Below are positions 8,634 to 17,138 of a stretch of DNA of 64,000 nucleotides, one piece after another. The notes below the pieces were generated by a model. It was given only the letters and a program-made list of their open reading frames with translations. It was not told the origin of the DNA and searched no databases. Location of the stretch: the NCBI GenBank assembly GCA_045600205.1, contig JAZRXM010000029.1, forward strand, positions 124,001 to 188,000. Direction: 5' to 3'. Source of the stretch: Firm-04 sp045600205. Lineage in GTDB: Bacteria > Bacillota > Clostridia > Oscillospirales > Ruminococcaceae. How positions within the stretch are numbered: the stretch's first letter is position 1; each line of letters opens with the position of its first letter. A program made the position numbers and the translations under genes.

Positions 8634-9416
8634 ATGGATCAGTATACGGAAAAGCTGCTTGGTACGGTCAAAAGCATGACGCAATGTACCGAAGCGGCAT
8701 GGGATATGGTAATTGAATGTCCCGAGGCGGCTGCAAAGGCGGTCGCGGGACAGTTTGCACATTTACTGCCTGAGGGAAAATTCTCCCTGCGCCGTCCGAT
8801 TTCGATTTGCGGCATTGATAAGCAGGCAGGTACGCTGCGCATTGTGTTTGAGGTGCGCGGCGAGGGTACTGCGGCACTGGCGAAACTCCGGGCAGGCGAC
8901 CGTGTCAACATTCTGGCACCGCTTGGTCACGGTTTTACGCTTCTGCCTGCTGACAAACGTGTTGTTCTGATCGGCGGCGGCATCGGCAATCCGCCCATGC
9001 TTCCGCTGGCACAGTATTACGGCAAAAATGCGACTTATATTTGTGGCTACCGCACCGAAAAGGCAGCAGTTCTCAGCAAGGATTTTGCTGCAACAGGCTG
9101 TAAAACCGTTCTTTGCACCGATGACGGTTCTGCGGGCATTCACGGGCTGGTCACGATTCCGCTTGCAGAGGAAATCGCCGCAAACCGCCCCGATATGATC
9201 TATGCCTGCGGTCCGATGCCGATGCTCCGTGCCGTTGCCGCTATGGCAAAGGAAAACGGCGTATCATGTGAGGTTTCCTTGGAGGAACGTATGGGCTGCG
9301 GAATTGGTGCGTGTCTTGTGTGTGCCTGCAATGTTTTCATCAACGATGGCGAGATTCATGCAGCGCATGTTTGCAAAGATGGTCCCGTATTCAACGCAGA
9401 AAGGGTGGTTTGGTAA
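8634..9416 (+). CDS. pyrK: Dihydroorotate dehydrogenase B, electron transfer subunit
   Basis: A 260-residue FAD and [2Fe-2S] subunit that links the PyrD catalytic subunit to NAD. FAD-binding RRPISICGID is near residue 53, the nucleotide-binding VLIGGGIGNPPML at 111-123, and the cluster cysteines at 222, 227, 230 and 247 in GCGIGACLVCACN and HVCKDGPVF. Its stop overlaps the pyrD start by one base (TAATG), as expected for subunits of one complex. Confidence 0.95.
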   Translation: MDQYTEKLLGTVKSMTQCTEAAWDMVIECPEAAAKAVAGQFAHLLPEGKFSLRRPISICGIDKQAGTLRIVFEVRGEGTAALAKLRAGDRVNILAPLGHGFTLLPADKRVVLIGGGIGNPPMLPLAQYYGKNATYICGYRTEKAAVLSKDFAATGCKTVLCTDDGSAGIHGLVTIPLAEEIAANRPDMIYACGPMPMLRAVAAMAKENGVSCEVSLEERMGCGIGACLVCACNVFINDGEIHAAHVCKDGPVFNAERVVW

Positions 9417-10327
9417 TGGCTGATTTATCCGTCAAGATCTGCGGCGTGGACTTTAAAAACCCGATCATTCCCGCTTCCGGCGTATTTGGCTACGGCAGAG
9501 AATATGCGCAGTATTACGACCTTTCCCGTCTGGGGGGCATTGCCGCCAAGGGTACGACTCCGAAAAAGCAGAATGGCAATCCCGCACCGCGCATTGCGGA
9601 AACGCCCGCAGGAATCCTGAATTCTGTCGGATTGCAAAATCCGGGCATGGAAGCGTTTTTAGCGGAGGAACTGCCTTGGCTTCTGAAACAGAACACGGTG
9701 ATTCTTGCGAATTTTGCAGGACCTTCTCCGGAAGCCTGTGCAGAATCTGCCGCAAAACTTGACAAAACCGATGTGCAGATGCTCGAACTGAACATTTCCT
9801 GCCCGAATGTGAAAAACGGTGGTCTGGCGTTTGGCGCAGACCCGAAAACCGCCGCAGGTATGGTCAAAGCGGTTCGTGCGGCGACCAAAAAGCCGTTGGT
9901 GGTCAAGCTTTCCCCGAATGTCACCGACATTACCGAAATTGCACGCGCTGTCGAAGCAGAGGGCGCAGATGCCGTTTCGCTGATCAATACCCTGCTGGGT
10001 ATGCGCATTGATCTGCGCACCCGCAGACCGATTCTCCGCAACAATACAGGCGGACTTTCGGGTCCTGCCGTATTCCCTGTTGCCGTGCGTATGGTCTGGC
10101 AGGTGGCAAATGCCGTACAGATCCCCGTGATCGGCATGGGCGGCGTGCAGTCCGGCAGAGATGCCGCGGAACTGATGATGGCAGGTGCATCTGCGGTACA
10201 GGTCGGCACGGCGATTGTGGCTGACCCCTATGCGCCTTTGCGCATCATTGACGAGCTGAACGCTTATCTGGATGAAAATGGGATCCAAACAGCTGCCGAG
10301 TTGACGGGAACGGTCAAGGCGTGGTAA
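9416..10327 (+). CDS. pyrD: Dihydroorotate dehydrogenase B, catalytic subunit
   Basis: A 303-residue FMN enzyme that oxidises dihydroorotate to orotate. NPIIPASGVFGYG is near the N-terminus. The class 1 active-site Cys lies in ELNISCPNVKNGG. VVKLSPNVTDI, INTLLGMRID and GMGGVQSGRDA form the flavin site. With PyrK adjacent it is the NAD-linked 1B type. The start at 9416 has AAAGGGTGG upstream; the frame remains open further 5' inside pyrK. Confidence 0.96.
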   Translation: MADLSVKICGVDFKNPIIPASGVFGYGREYAQYYDLSRLGGIAAKGTTPKKQNGNPAPRIAETPAGILNSVGLQNPGMEAFLAEELPWLLKQNTVILANFAGPSPEACAESAAKLDKTDVQMLELNISCPNVKNGGLAFGADPKTAAGMVKAVRAATKKPLVVKLSPNVTDITEIARAVEAEGADAVSLINTLLGMRIDLRTRRPILRNNTGGLSGPAVFPVAVRMVWQVANAVQIPVIGMGGVQSGRDAAELMMAGASAVQVGTAIVADPYAPLRIIDELNAYLDENGIQTAAELTGTVKAW

Positions 10328-11010
10328 TGAAAACAACGATTTACCTTGTCCGCCATGCTGAGGCAGAGGGCAATGCACAAGAATTTTTCCAAGGCAACAT
10401 CAACACCGCGCTGACGTCAAAAGGCGAGCAGCAGCTTACATATCTGGCGGAACGGTTTCGCGATGTGCCGTTGCAGGCTGTCTATGTCAGTCCCTATCAG
10501 CGCACCATTCAGACCGCAGAAGCGGTCAACCGATACCATAAACTGCCGTTGATACAGGAAAAGGACCTGCGCGAGATTGGCGGCGGCGACTGGGAGGGTA
10601 AACGCTGGTCGGAGCTGCCGACGCTGTTTCCCGAGGCATATCGCCTGTGGACGGAGGAAATGTGGCATTTCCGCGCACCAAACGGCGAGCCGATCACGGA
10701 TGTTTTTTCACGGATGACCGATACTTTGCGCCGTATCGCAGAGCAGCACGCAGGACAGACCATTGCGGTGATCTCACACGGCTGTGCGCTGCGTAATTTT
10801 CTGTGTGCGGTGGAATTTCAGGATATCACACGGCTGAAAGACGTCGGCTGGGCGGATAATACCGCTGTATCCTGCGTGACATATGATACGGAGCAGGGCT
10901 GGACGCTGGTATTCAAGAATGATTCCACGCATCTTCCGCCCGAGTGCTCCACGCTGCGCACCTCGAAATGGTGCCGCTACGAAACACAAAAGGATTCGCA
11001 AACACGATGA
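10327..11010 (+). CDS. Histidine phosphatase family protein (phosphoglycerate mutase-like)
   Basis: A 227-residue histidine phosphatase. The catalytic histidine is in the N-terminal LVRHAEAEGN (an RHG variant, RHA). VSPYQRTIQTAEAV carries the phosphate-binding Arg, and the second catalytic His is in AVISHGCALRNF. The preferred start is the ATG at 10327, overlapping the pyrD stop by one base; a GTG two codons earlier is also in frame. The substrate cannot be assigned (GpmB, CobC and broad phosphatases look alike). The stop overlaps ruvX. Confidence 0.9.
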   Translation: MKTTIYLVRHAEAEGNAQEFFQGNINTALTSKGEQQLTYLAERFRDVPLQAVYVSPYQRTIQTAEAVNRYHKLPLIQEKDLREIGGGDWEGKRWSELPTLFPEAYRLWTEEMWHFRAPNGEPITDVFSRMTDTLRRIAEQHAGQTIAVISHGCALRNFLCAVEFQDITRLKDVGWADNTAVSCVTYDTEQGWTLVFKNDSTHLPPECSTLRTSKWCRYETQKDSQTR

Positions 11011-11435
11011 TTTTATTCGGAGTTGACTTTGGTGACACCCGCACAGGCTATGCCGTCTGCGATAAATCGGAGATGATCGCATCGCCCGCGGGGGTACTTA
11101 CAGAGCGTCGTTTTGACGTATGTGCAGAAAAAACTGCGCAGGCAGCGCTTGCCGCCCACGCAGAAGAAATTGTTGTCGGACACCCCAAAAACATGGATGG
11201 CAGCTGCGGCGACCGTGCACAGAAATGTGAAACGTTTGCCAAGCTGGTCGGTGAACTTTCGGGGCTGCCCGTCACGCTCTGGGATGAGCGGTGTACGACT
11301 GTATCCGCGCATCAGATTCTCAATACGACCAATACCCGCGGCAAAAAGCGCAAGGCTGTCGTGGATGCCGTTGCGGCAGTCCTGATTCTCGAAAGCTATA
11401 TGGGCTATCGGAAAAACCAGAAAAACAGCCTTTAA
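11007..11435 (+). CDS. ruvX: Putative pre-16S rRNA nuclease / Holliday junction resolvase-like RuvX (YqgF)
   Basis: A 142-residue RNase H-fold protein. The first catalytic Asp is in FGVDFGDTRTGYAV. Other family elements are IVVGHPKNMDGS, LWDERCTTVSA and the C-terminal VVDAVAAVLILESY. Members process the 5' end of 16S rRNA. The ATG overlaps the upstream stop by four bases (ATGA). Its own 3' end overlaps the end of the convergent small gene by four bases. Confidence 0.95.
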   Translation: MILFGVDFGDTRTGYAVCDKSEMIASPAGVLTERRFDVCAEKTAQAALAAHAEEIVVGHPKNMDGSCGDRAQKCETFAKLVGELSGLPVTLWDERCTTVSAHQILNTTNTRGKKRKAVVDAVAAVLILESYMGYRKNQKNSL

Positions 11436-11620
11436 CGCCACAATTCGGTGATGCATTCCATGACATCCCGCAGCGCACGGATTGCTTTTTCGGTGCGTCG
11501 TTTGAGCCGCAGCTTCTTTGTGCAGCCGATGCCGGAAAGCATCCAGCCTGTTGCACCGAAAGCGGTTCCTGCGGCAAGACCTGCCGCCATGCCCTTGAAA
11601 AGGGACTTACTTCCGTTCAT
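11432..11620 (-). CDS. Small glycine-rich membrane protein
   Basis: A 62-residue protein of unknown function. The N-terminus has a short basic start, then a glycine/alanine-rich hydrophobic stretch (MAAGLAAGTAFGATGWMLSG) resembling a glycine-zipper helix, followed by a very basic segment (KKLRLKRRTEKAIRAL) and an amphipathic tail. Similar small proteins are common as unnamed genes in Clostridia. GAGGAACGGAAGA precedes the ATG. It runs opposite to its neighbours and converges on ruvX. No clear promoter was seen. Confidence 0.65.
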   Translation of the reverse strand: MNGSKSLFKGMAAGLAAGTAFGATGWMLSGIGCTKKLRLKRRTEKAIRALRDVMECITELWR

Positions 11621-11741
11621 TCTTCCGTTCCTCGCTTTCTCTCCGTATCTTTTGGGATACGAAGATATCTCTAGGATACCCGAAACGGTCAGCGATATAC
11701 GGATGATACAGAGTTATTTTTCAGAAAAAGGATGATTTTTC

Positions 11742-12293
11742 TTGCATAAGCTGCATCTTGTACTGGTGGAGCCGCGCATTCCGCAGAATACGGGCAGCAT
11801 TGCGCGTACCTGTGCGGTGACAGGCGCAACGCTGCATCTGGTTTATCCGCTTGGGTTCAAGCTGGATGACGCAAAACTCAAGCGGGCGGGTCTGGATTAC
11901 TGGGATAAGCTGGAAATTTTCCACCATGAAAATCTGGACGCATTTTTCAAGGCATACCCCGCAGCGCAGAATGCACCGAACCCCTATTTTTATTTTACCG
12001 CAAAAACGGGCACGCTGTATACCGATGTGACCTATCCCGAGGAAACATTTTTGTTTTTCGGCAGAGAGGACACAGGGTTGGATGACAGCATCCTTGCAGC
12101 GCATCCTGAACGCTGTGTACGGATTCCCATGCGGGAAACGCTGCGCTGTCTGAATCTTTCAAATTCCGTGGCAATTGCCGCATACGAGGTGTTGCGTCAG
12201 CATGATTTTGCAGGGCTGACCCGTGATGGCCGCTACGCAAAAGCGGGCTGGGAACCAGCAGTTCCGCGCACCTACGATATTTCACAGGAGTAA
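11742..12293 (+). CDS. trmL: tRNA (cytidine(34)-2'-O)-methyltransferase
   Basis: A 183-residue SPOUT methyltransferase that 2'-O-methylates the wobble base of tRNA-Leu isoacceptors. Motifs: LVLVEPRIPQNTGSIARTC (motif 1 with the NTG/Arg), LFFGREDTGL (motif 2) and IPMRETLRCLNLSNSVAIAA (motif 3). It starts with TTG at 11742, ten bases after AGGA; the nearby ATG at 11733 is in another frame that stops at once. Confidence 0.93.
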   Translation: MHKLHLVLVEPRIPQNTGSIARTCAVTGATLHLVYPLGFKLDDAKLKRAGLDYWDKLEIFHHENLDAFFKAYPAAQNAPNPYFYFTAKTGTLYTDVTYPEETFLFFGREDTGLDDSILAAHPERCVRIPMRETLRCLNLSNSVAIAAYEVLRQHDFAGLTRDGRYAKAGWEPAVPRTYDISQE

Positions 12294-12316
12294 CCTCCGG
12301 AAAGGTAAAAAAACTT

Positions 12317-13216
12317 ATGCCGCAGACATCGAAAATCAAACTGATGACTGATACTTGTAGTGATATTCCCAAGGAACTTGCCGATGAGTTAGGTATTTTG
12401 ATGCTTTGTTTTCCTGTTACGGTGGACGGGCAGTCCTTCCGTGAGGTGCAGGACTTCACAAAAGAGGAATTTTACGATAAAATCGAGGCTGCACAGGAGA
12501 TCCCGACCACAGCGCAGCTGACGCCGTTTGAGTTGCAGGAGGCGTTTGCGTCACTTTACGCAGAAGGCTACACCGATGTCATTTATGTGACGATTGGTGC
12601 GGGCGGTTCTGCCACCAACCGCAACGCGATTCTTGCAAAGATGCAGTTTGAGGAAGAAACCATGTCTGCTGACCGACCGATGCAGATTCACATTGTGGAC
12701 GGCAGAAATTATACGGCGACTTACGGCTATTGTGTGGTAGAAGCGGCAAAAATGCTTCGTCGCGGTGCAGATGTCGAGGAAATTCTGGGATATTTGGTAA
12801 ACTGGACTTCTTCGGCGGCGTTGTTTTTCGTGCCGCTTTCGCTGAAATACATTCGCAAGTCGGGGCGTGTCAGTGCGGCGGCGGCGTTTGCTGGCGAACT
12901 GTTGGGTCTGCGACCGCTTTGTCAGATTATCGACTGTGAATCCTCGGTGATACAGAAAATTCGTGGCGAGCAGAATATCGTGTCAAGGCTTGCGGAGTAT
13001 GCGACCTCGGAGATGATTCCGCATTCGCCGTACATTGTTATGCGTGGCTGTGACCCTTCCTATGCGGAAGCACTTACCGAGCTTTTGACGAAACAGCTGG
13101 GTTATCCGCCTGCGGAAAGCTGGAGCATCGGCACAACGGTCACCTGCAATGCGGGACCGAATGTCGTTGGAATCATTGTGAAGCAGAAGCCCCGTGAATT
13201 GACGCAGGTACAGTAA
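12317..13216 (+). CDS. DegV family fatty acid-binding protein
   Basis: A 299-residue DegV-family protein, the FakB-type fatty acid carrier that presents acyl chains to the FakA kinase. Characteristic segments are MTDTCSDIPKELADELGI at the N-terminus, PTTAQLTPFEL, the VDGRNYTATYGYCVVEAA region, and YIRKSGRVSAAAAFAGELLG with RPLCQI. No fakA gene is in the window. It lies 24 bases after trmL and ends before a strong terminator. Confidence 0.9.
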   Translation: MPQTSKIKLMTDTCSDIPKELADELGILMLCFPVTVDGQSFREVQDFTKEEFYDKIEAAQEIPTTAQLTPFELQEAFASLYAEGYTDVIYVTIGAGGSATNRNAILAKMQFEEETMSADRPMQIHIVDGRNYTATYGYCVVEAAKMLRRGADVEEILGYLVNWTSSAALFFVPLSLKYIRKSGRVSAAAAFAGELLGLRPLCQIIDCESSVIQKIRGEQNIVSRLAEYATSEMIPHSPYIVMRGCDPSYAEALTELLTKQLGYPPAESWSIGTTVTCNAGPNVVGIIVKQKPRELTQVQ

Positions 13217-13286
13217 GGCTTCTATGTGAAAAGTTTACTCAATTTTTCTCGAAATATCTCCCTCCATACAACAGGTCAGGAGGGGG

Positions 13287-13327
13287 GATGGGGGAACCCT
13301 GCCAAGGGGTTCCCCCATTTTATTTTT
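13287..13327 (+). terminator. Intrinsic terminator after degV
   Basis: A perfect 10-bp stem, GGGGGAACCC (13290-13299) with GGGTTCCCCC (13307-13316), and a seven-base loop, is followed by ATTTTATTTTT. It closes the plus-strand run from pyrF and lies against the 3' end of the minus-strand metal ATPase gene. Confidence 0.9.
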
Positions 13328-15221
13328 ACAGAGCCGGACAACTGTTAGCCTGTGGTTTTCCCATGCAGCGCAGTGCATTGCATACTGCAAGAATCAGCAC
13401 GCCGACATCGCCGAACACCGCCAGCCACATATTCGTCATGCCGAGCGCACTCAGTACAAGAATCACTGCCTTGACCGTCAGTGCCAGCACAATGTTCTCG
13501 CGCACGATTCGCGCGGTTTTTCGTGCAATTTGAATTGCCTGTACGAGATTTGGCAGTTTGTCGTCCATCAGAACAACGTCTGCGGCTTCCATAGCCGCAT
13601 CGCTGCCCAATGCGCCCATCGCCACGCCCAAATCAGCACGCATCAGCACTGGCGCATCGTTGATGCCGTCCCCGATGAACGCCACATGGCTGCCGCTTTG
13701 CAGTAATTTCTCCACAGCTTCGACCTTTTCAGTGGGCAGCAATTCTGCTTTCCATTCGTCAATGCCGATTGCCTTTGCGGTTTCCTGTGCTGTGGTCTGC
13801 AAATCGCCGGTGAGCATTACTGTTTTGCGGACACCAAGCGAATGTAACATTTTGATTGTATCTGCTGCATTTTCTTTGATCTGATCGCTGATGACGATGT
13901 GCCCGAGATATTCATTCGCACAGGCAATATGAATGATTGTGCCGTTATGGTGGCATTTCTTTGCAGATACGCCGATTTTGTCCATGATTTTCTCATTGCC
14001 GATGTAGTGATCCTTGCCGTCGATTACCGCGTGAATGCCCATGCCGGCGAGTTCGTCGGTCTGTGCAATGCGATTCTCGTTGATTTTTCCACCGTATGCG
14101 CGTAAAATCGACTCTGCAACGGGATGTGCCGCGTGTTGTTCCGCAGCCGCCGCTAATTCCAAAAGTTCTGATTCCGCGCAGTTTTCGGGGTGTATCGCCG
14201 TGACTTCGAATACGCCGCAGGTCAGCGTACCCGTCTTGTCAAACACGACCGTGTCGATGCCTGCAAGCGTTTCGAGGTGATTGGCACCTTTTATCAGAAT
14301 GCCCTGCCGCGATGCCCCGCCGATTCCGCTGAAGAAACTCAGCGGCACAGAAACGACCAGTGCACACGGGCATGAAACCATCAGGAAAATGCATGCTCTG
14401 CGGAGCCATTCTGTCCATGCCTGCCCGAGCAGCAGCGGGGGAATCAGACCGAGAAGAAGCGCTGCGGCAACGACGATGGGCGTATAGCAGCGCGAAAATC
14501 TGGTGATAAATGCCTCGCTGCGTGCTTTTTTCTCAGAGGCGTGCTCTACCATTTCGAGGATTTTTGAAACGGTACTCTCAGCCAATTCGCTTTCCACTCG
14601 CACGGTGATATAGCCTGTCAGGTTGACTGAGCCGCTCAGCACGCGGTCGCCAATGCCCTTGCTGACAGGTGCGCTTTCGCCTGTTAAAGCAGCGGTCTGA
14701 ACCGTGGTTTCGCCTGATACGATTACGCCGTCGAGCGGTATTTTCTCGCCTGCAATCACTCGGATCATATCGCCGACACGTACATTTTCCGGTGATACGG
14801 TTTCTCCTTCCGAACCATGCAGCACGGTTACGCTTTCTGGACGCAGTTTCATCAATCCCGCAATGGAGCGGCGGCTTTTTTCGGTTGCCAGCTCCTCAAA
14901 AAATTCGCCGATGCGGAAGAAGATCATGACGGCGGTCGCTTCGTTATATTCCCCGATTGCAAATGCACAGAGCGTTGCAGCGGTCATCAGGATTTCCTCA
15001 TCAAAAAAATTGCCGCGGCACATTTTTTTGATCGCAGATACGATTATCTCGGTGCTGATGACCAAATACGGTATCACATGGTTCAGGATCGTGTGTTTTC
15101 CATACGGAGGCAGAAAGGTAAAGAAAATCCAAAGTATAATTGTACCCGCGATTTGCCATAGCGTTTCATACGGGTTGTGCTCCTTTTCCTCGTGTTCCTG
15201 TTCGTGACATTCACAGCTCAT
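13326..15221 (-). CDS. Zn/Cd/Pb-type heavy-metal P1B ATPase
   Basis: A 631-residue metal exporter. The transmembrane metal site CPC is at 284-286 (SCPCALVVS), the phosphorylated Asp328 in DKTGTLT, and the HP motif in AEQHAAHPVAES. TAALTGESAPV and GDGINDAPVL complete the P-type set. CPC with this context suggests subgroup P1B-2 (zinc, cadmium, lead). There is no folded N-terminal HMA domain; instead a short Cys/His/Glu-rich tail (MSCECHEQEHEEKEH) could bind metal. The start overlaps the stop of the ArsR regulator by four bases, so sensor and pump are one operon. Confidence 0.93.
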   Translation of the reverse strand: MSCECHEQEHEEKEHNPYETLWQIAGTIILWIFFTFLPPYGKHTILNHVIPYLVISTEIIVSAIKKMCRGNFFDEEILMTAATLCAFAIGEYNEATAVMIFFRIGEFFEELATEKSRRSIAGLMKLRPESVTVLHGSEGETVSPENVRVGDMIRVIAGEKIPLDGVIVSGETTVQTAALTGESAPVSKGIGDRVLSGSVNLTGYITVRVESELAESTVSKILEMVEHASEKKARSEAFITRFSRCYTPIVVAAALLLGLIPPLLLGQAWTEWLRRACIFLMVSCPCALVVSVPLSFFSGIGGASRQGILIKGANHLETLAGIDTVVFDKTGTLTCGVFEVTAIHPENCAESELLELAAAAEQHAAHPVAESILRAYGGKINENRIAQTDELAGMGIHAVIDGKDHYIGNEKIMDKIGVSAKKCHHNGTIIHIACANEYLGHIVISDQIKENAADTIKMLHSLGVRKTVMLTGDLQTTAQETAKAIGIDEWKAELLPTEKVEAVEKLLQSGSHVAFIGDGINDAPVLMRADLGVAMGALGSDAAMEAADVVLMDDKLPNLVQAIQIARKTARIVRENIVLALTVKAVILVLSALGMTNMWLAVFGDVGVLILAVCNALRCMGKPQANSCPAL

Positions 15222-15586
15222 ACGCGCACTCCTTTCTGCGTATCCTCGTGATTTTCCAGCAGATGCTCAAAGCCCTGCAAGATCATGGTGCGTACATGGG
15301 CATCCGCGAGAAAATAGTAAATGGTTTTGCCCTCACGGCGGTTGCCGACCAGTCCGCCGTCTTTGAGAATTTTTAGCTGATGCGAGATTGCCGATTGGGT
15401 CATGCCGAGCAGTTCGGCGATGGCACAGACACACATTTCCGATTCGAACAGGGAGTATAAAATTTTGACGCGGGTGGTATCTGCGAACAGCCGAAAGAGG
15501 TCGGAAAGATCCGAGAGTACCTCATCGGTGGGCAGTTCATGGCGTACATACGATAAAATTTCCTCATGTGAATGACAATGTTCCAT
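15218..15586 (-). CDS. ArsR/SmtB-family metal-sensing repressor
   Basis: A 122-residue winged-helix repressor. The helix-turn-helix is ELLGMTQSAISHQLKIL. Two metal sites can be read. CVC within ESEMCVCAIAELL matches the alpha3 cysteine site of CadC-like sensors. The C-terminal helix carries Asp-x-His, ten residues, then His-x2-Glu (DAHVRT to FEHLLE), the alpha5 zinc site of SmtB/CzrA. An N-terminal MEHCHSHEE may add ligands. Having both sites suggests Cd/Pb and Zn sensing. The start at 15586 follows TTCGGAGG. Target sites lie directly upstream. Confidence 0.93.
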   Translation of the reverse strand: MEHCHSHEEILSYVRHELPTDEVLSDLSDLFRLFADTTRVKILYSLFESEMCVCAIAELLGMTQSAISHQLKILKDGGLVGNRREGKTIYYFLADAHVRTMILQGFEHLLENHEDTQKGVRV

Positions 15587-15632
15587 AGAAAACCTCCGAA
15601 AGATGTATTGGCGATATATCAAATTTCGCTCG

Positions 15633-15690
15633 TTCATACAATTGAATGTCCATTCATATGTTTACTTGTTCATATGATAGCACGTTCATA
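15633..15690. promoter_or_regulatory. Candidate ArsR operator cluster
   Basis: TTCATA occurs four times on the plus strand (15633, 15653, 15669, 15685), spaced 20, 16 and 16 bases, mostly within GTTCATATG. A palindrome TGAATG-TC-CATTCA occupies 15643-15656. The repeats overlap the -10, the spacer and the start region of the arsR promoter, the usual geometry for ArsR-family repression. Confidence 0.7.
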
Positions 15691-15702
15691 TGTGCTTGTC
15701 AA
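15674..15702 (-). promoter_or_regulatory. Promoter of the arsR-metal ATPase operon
   Basis: On the minus strand TTGACA (15697-15702), 17 bases, TATCAT (15674-15679). It overlaps two of the TTCATA repeats. Confidence 0.85.
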
Positions 15703-15745
15703 GGGATTCGGATAAATTTTTTTGAAAGATAATTCAGATTTGGGG

Positions 15746-15774
15746 TTGCAATTCAATGTTTTCTGTGTTATAAT
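15746..15774 (+). promoter_or_regulatory. Promoter of the 2-oxoacid oxidoreductase operon
   Basis: TTGCAA (15746-15751), 17 bases, TATAAT (15769-15774), about 75 bases before the ferredoxin subunit gene and divergent from the arsR promoter. Confidence 0.8.
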
Positions 15775-15849
15775 GAGGGGTAAGAGCATCGAAGAACGGC
15801 GAAAGCTGCTTCCCTGCACTTGAAATCTAGTAGAGGACTGGTGTTACTT

Positions 15850-16056
15850 ATGGCAAAAATGACAGTCATTTTTGACCGCTGCAAGGGCTGCGAGCTTTGC
15901 ACAACAGCCTGCCCGAAGCAAATCGTGGCACTGCAGCACGAAAAGCGCAATAAGGAAGGCGTTTTCACCGCTTATTGCACCGATGAGAGCGCGTGCATCG
16001 GCTGCGCAATGTGTGCAATGATGTGTCCCGACTGCGCAATCGTCATTGAAAAATAA
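15850..16056 (+). CDS. 2-oxoacid:ferredoxin oxidoreductase, 4Fe-4S delta subunit
   Basis: A 68-residue ferredoxin-like subunit with two complete CX2CX2CX3CP motifs: CKGCELCTTACP and CIGCAMCAMMCP. It passes electrons from the TPP catalytic subunits to ferredoxin. The start at 15850 is the first ATG with AGAGGA upstream; an upstream TTG ten codons earlier is less likely. First gene of a four-gene operon in the KorDABC/VorDABC order. Confidence 0.93.
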   Translation: MAKMTVIFDRCKGCELCTTACPKQIVALQHEKRNKEGVFTAYCTDESACIGCAMCAMMCPDCAIVIEK

Positions 16057-16076
16057 TCCAGAAAGGAAGATTTTCA

Positions 16077-17138
16077 TTGGAAAAAGTTTTGATGAAAGGC
16101 AATGAAGCACTCGCGGAAGCTGCCATTCGTGCAGGCTGCAAATGCTTCTTTGGCTACCCGATCACCCCGCAGACCGAGCTTTCTGAGTATCTCGCAAAGC
16201 AGATGCCCAAGCGCGGCGGTGTGTTCCTTCAGGCGGAGTCTGAAGTCGCTGCGATCAACATGGTCCTGGGCGGTGCCGCAACCGGTACCCGTGTCATGAC
16301 CTCCTCGTCTTCTCCCGGAATCTCGCTGAAGTCTGAGGGTATTTCCTACATCGCAGGTTCGGATGTTCCCTGTCTGATTATCAACGTCGAGCGCGGCGGT
16401 CCCGGACTTGGTTCGATTCAGCCTTCGCAGCAGGATTACTGGCAGGCAACCAAGGGCTTGGGCCACGGCGATTTCCGTCTGATCATCCTTGCACCGAACT
16501 CGGTTCAGGAAGTGGTCAATCTGGTAGTCCGCGCCTTTGATCTGGGCGAAAAGTATCGTATGCCCGTTATGCTGCTCTCCGATGGTCTGCTTGGTCAGAT
16601 GATGGAGCCTGTCGAGTTCCCTGAGATCTCCGATAAGCAGGCAGACAAGTCTGCATGGGCTGCCACCGGTACCAAGATGGAGCGCGAGCATCATATCATC
16701 AACTCCCTGTACATCGAGGCAAACGACCTTGAGGAGCAGGTTGTCAAGCGTTACGAAAAGTACGCAAAAATTGAGGAAACCGAATCCGATGCAGAGCTTT
16801 ACCTCTGCGATGACGCTGAAATCGTTGTCACTGCATTCGGCGCAACCTCCCGTATCGTCAAGTCTGCTGTCAATAAGGCAAGAGCAGAGGGTATCAAGGT
16901 CGGTATGTTCCGTCCGATCACTCTCTGGCCGTTCCCGAAGAATCAGCTCCTTGACGCTTGCAAGAACGCAAAGAACGTCCTCTCTGTTGAGATGAACATG
17001 GGTCAGATGGTTGACGATGTCAAGCTCGCACTTGACTGCAAGCTGCCTGTATCCTTCTTCGGCAGAACGGGCGGTGTCATTCCGACCCCGAATGAGGTTC
17101 TGAATGAAATCAAGAAACTGAACGGAGGTGCACAGTAA
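16077..17138 (+). CDS. 2-oxoacid:ferredoxin oxidoreductase, alpha subunit
   Basis: A 353-residue subunit of the KorA/VorB type. Motifs are the start segment MKGNEALAEAAIRAGCKCFF, GYPITPQTELSEYLAK, and the pyrimidine-domain stretch FLQAESEVAAINMVLGGA followed by SSSPGISLKSEGI. It starts with TTG at 16077, eight bases after AAAGGAAG; an ATG five codons downstream is badly spaced. Candidate substrates are 2-oxoglutarate or branched-chain 2-oxoacids; sequence alone does not decide. Confidence 0.93.
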   Translation: MEKVLMKGNEALAEAAIRAGCKCFFGYPITPQTELSEYLAKQMPKRGGVFLQAESEVAAINMVLGGAATGTRVMTSSSSPGISLKSEGISYIAGSDVPCLIINVERGGPGLGSIQPSQQDYWQATKGLGHGDFRLIILAPNSVQEVVNLVVRAFDLGEKYRMPVMLLSDGLLGQMMEPVEFPEISDKQADKSAWAATGTKMEREHHIINSLYIEANDLEEQVVKRYEKYAKIEETESDAELYLCDDAEIVVTAFGATSRIVKSAVNKARAEGIKVGMFRPITLWPFPKNQLLDACKNAKNVLSVEMNMGQMVDDVKLALDCKLPVSFFGRTGGVIPTPNEVLNEIKKLNGGAQ

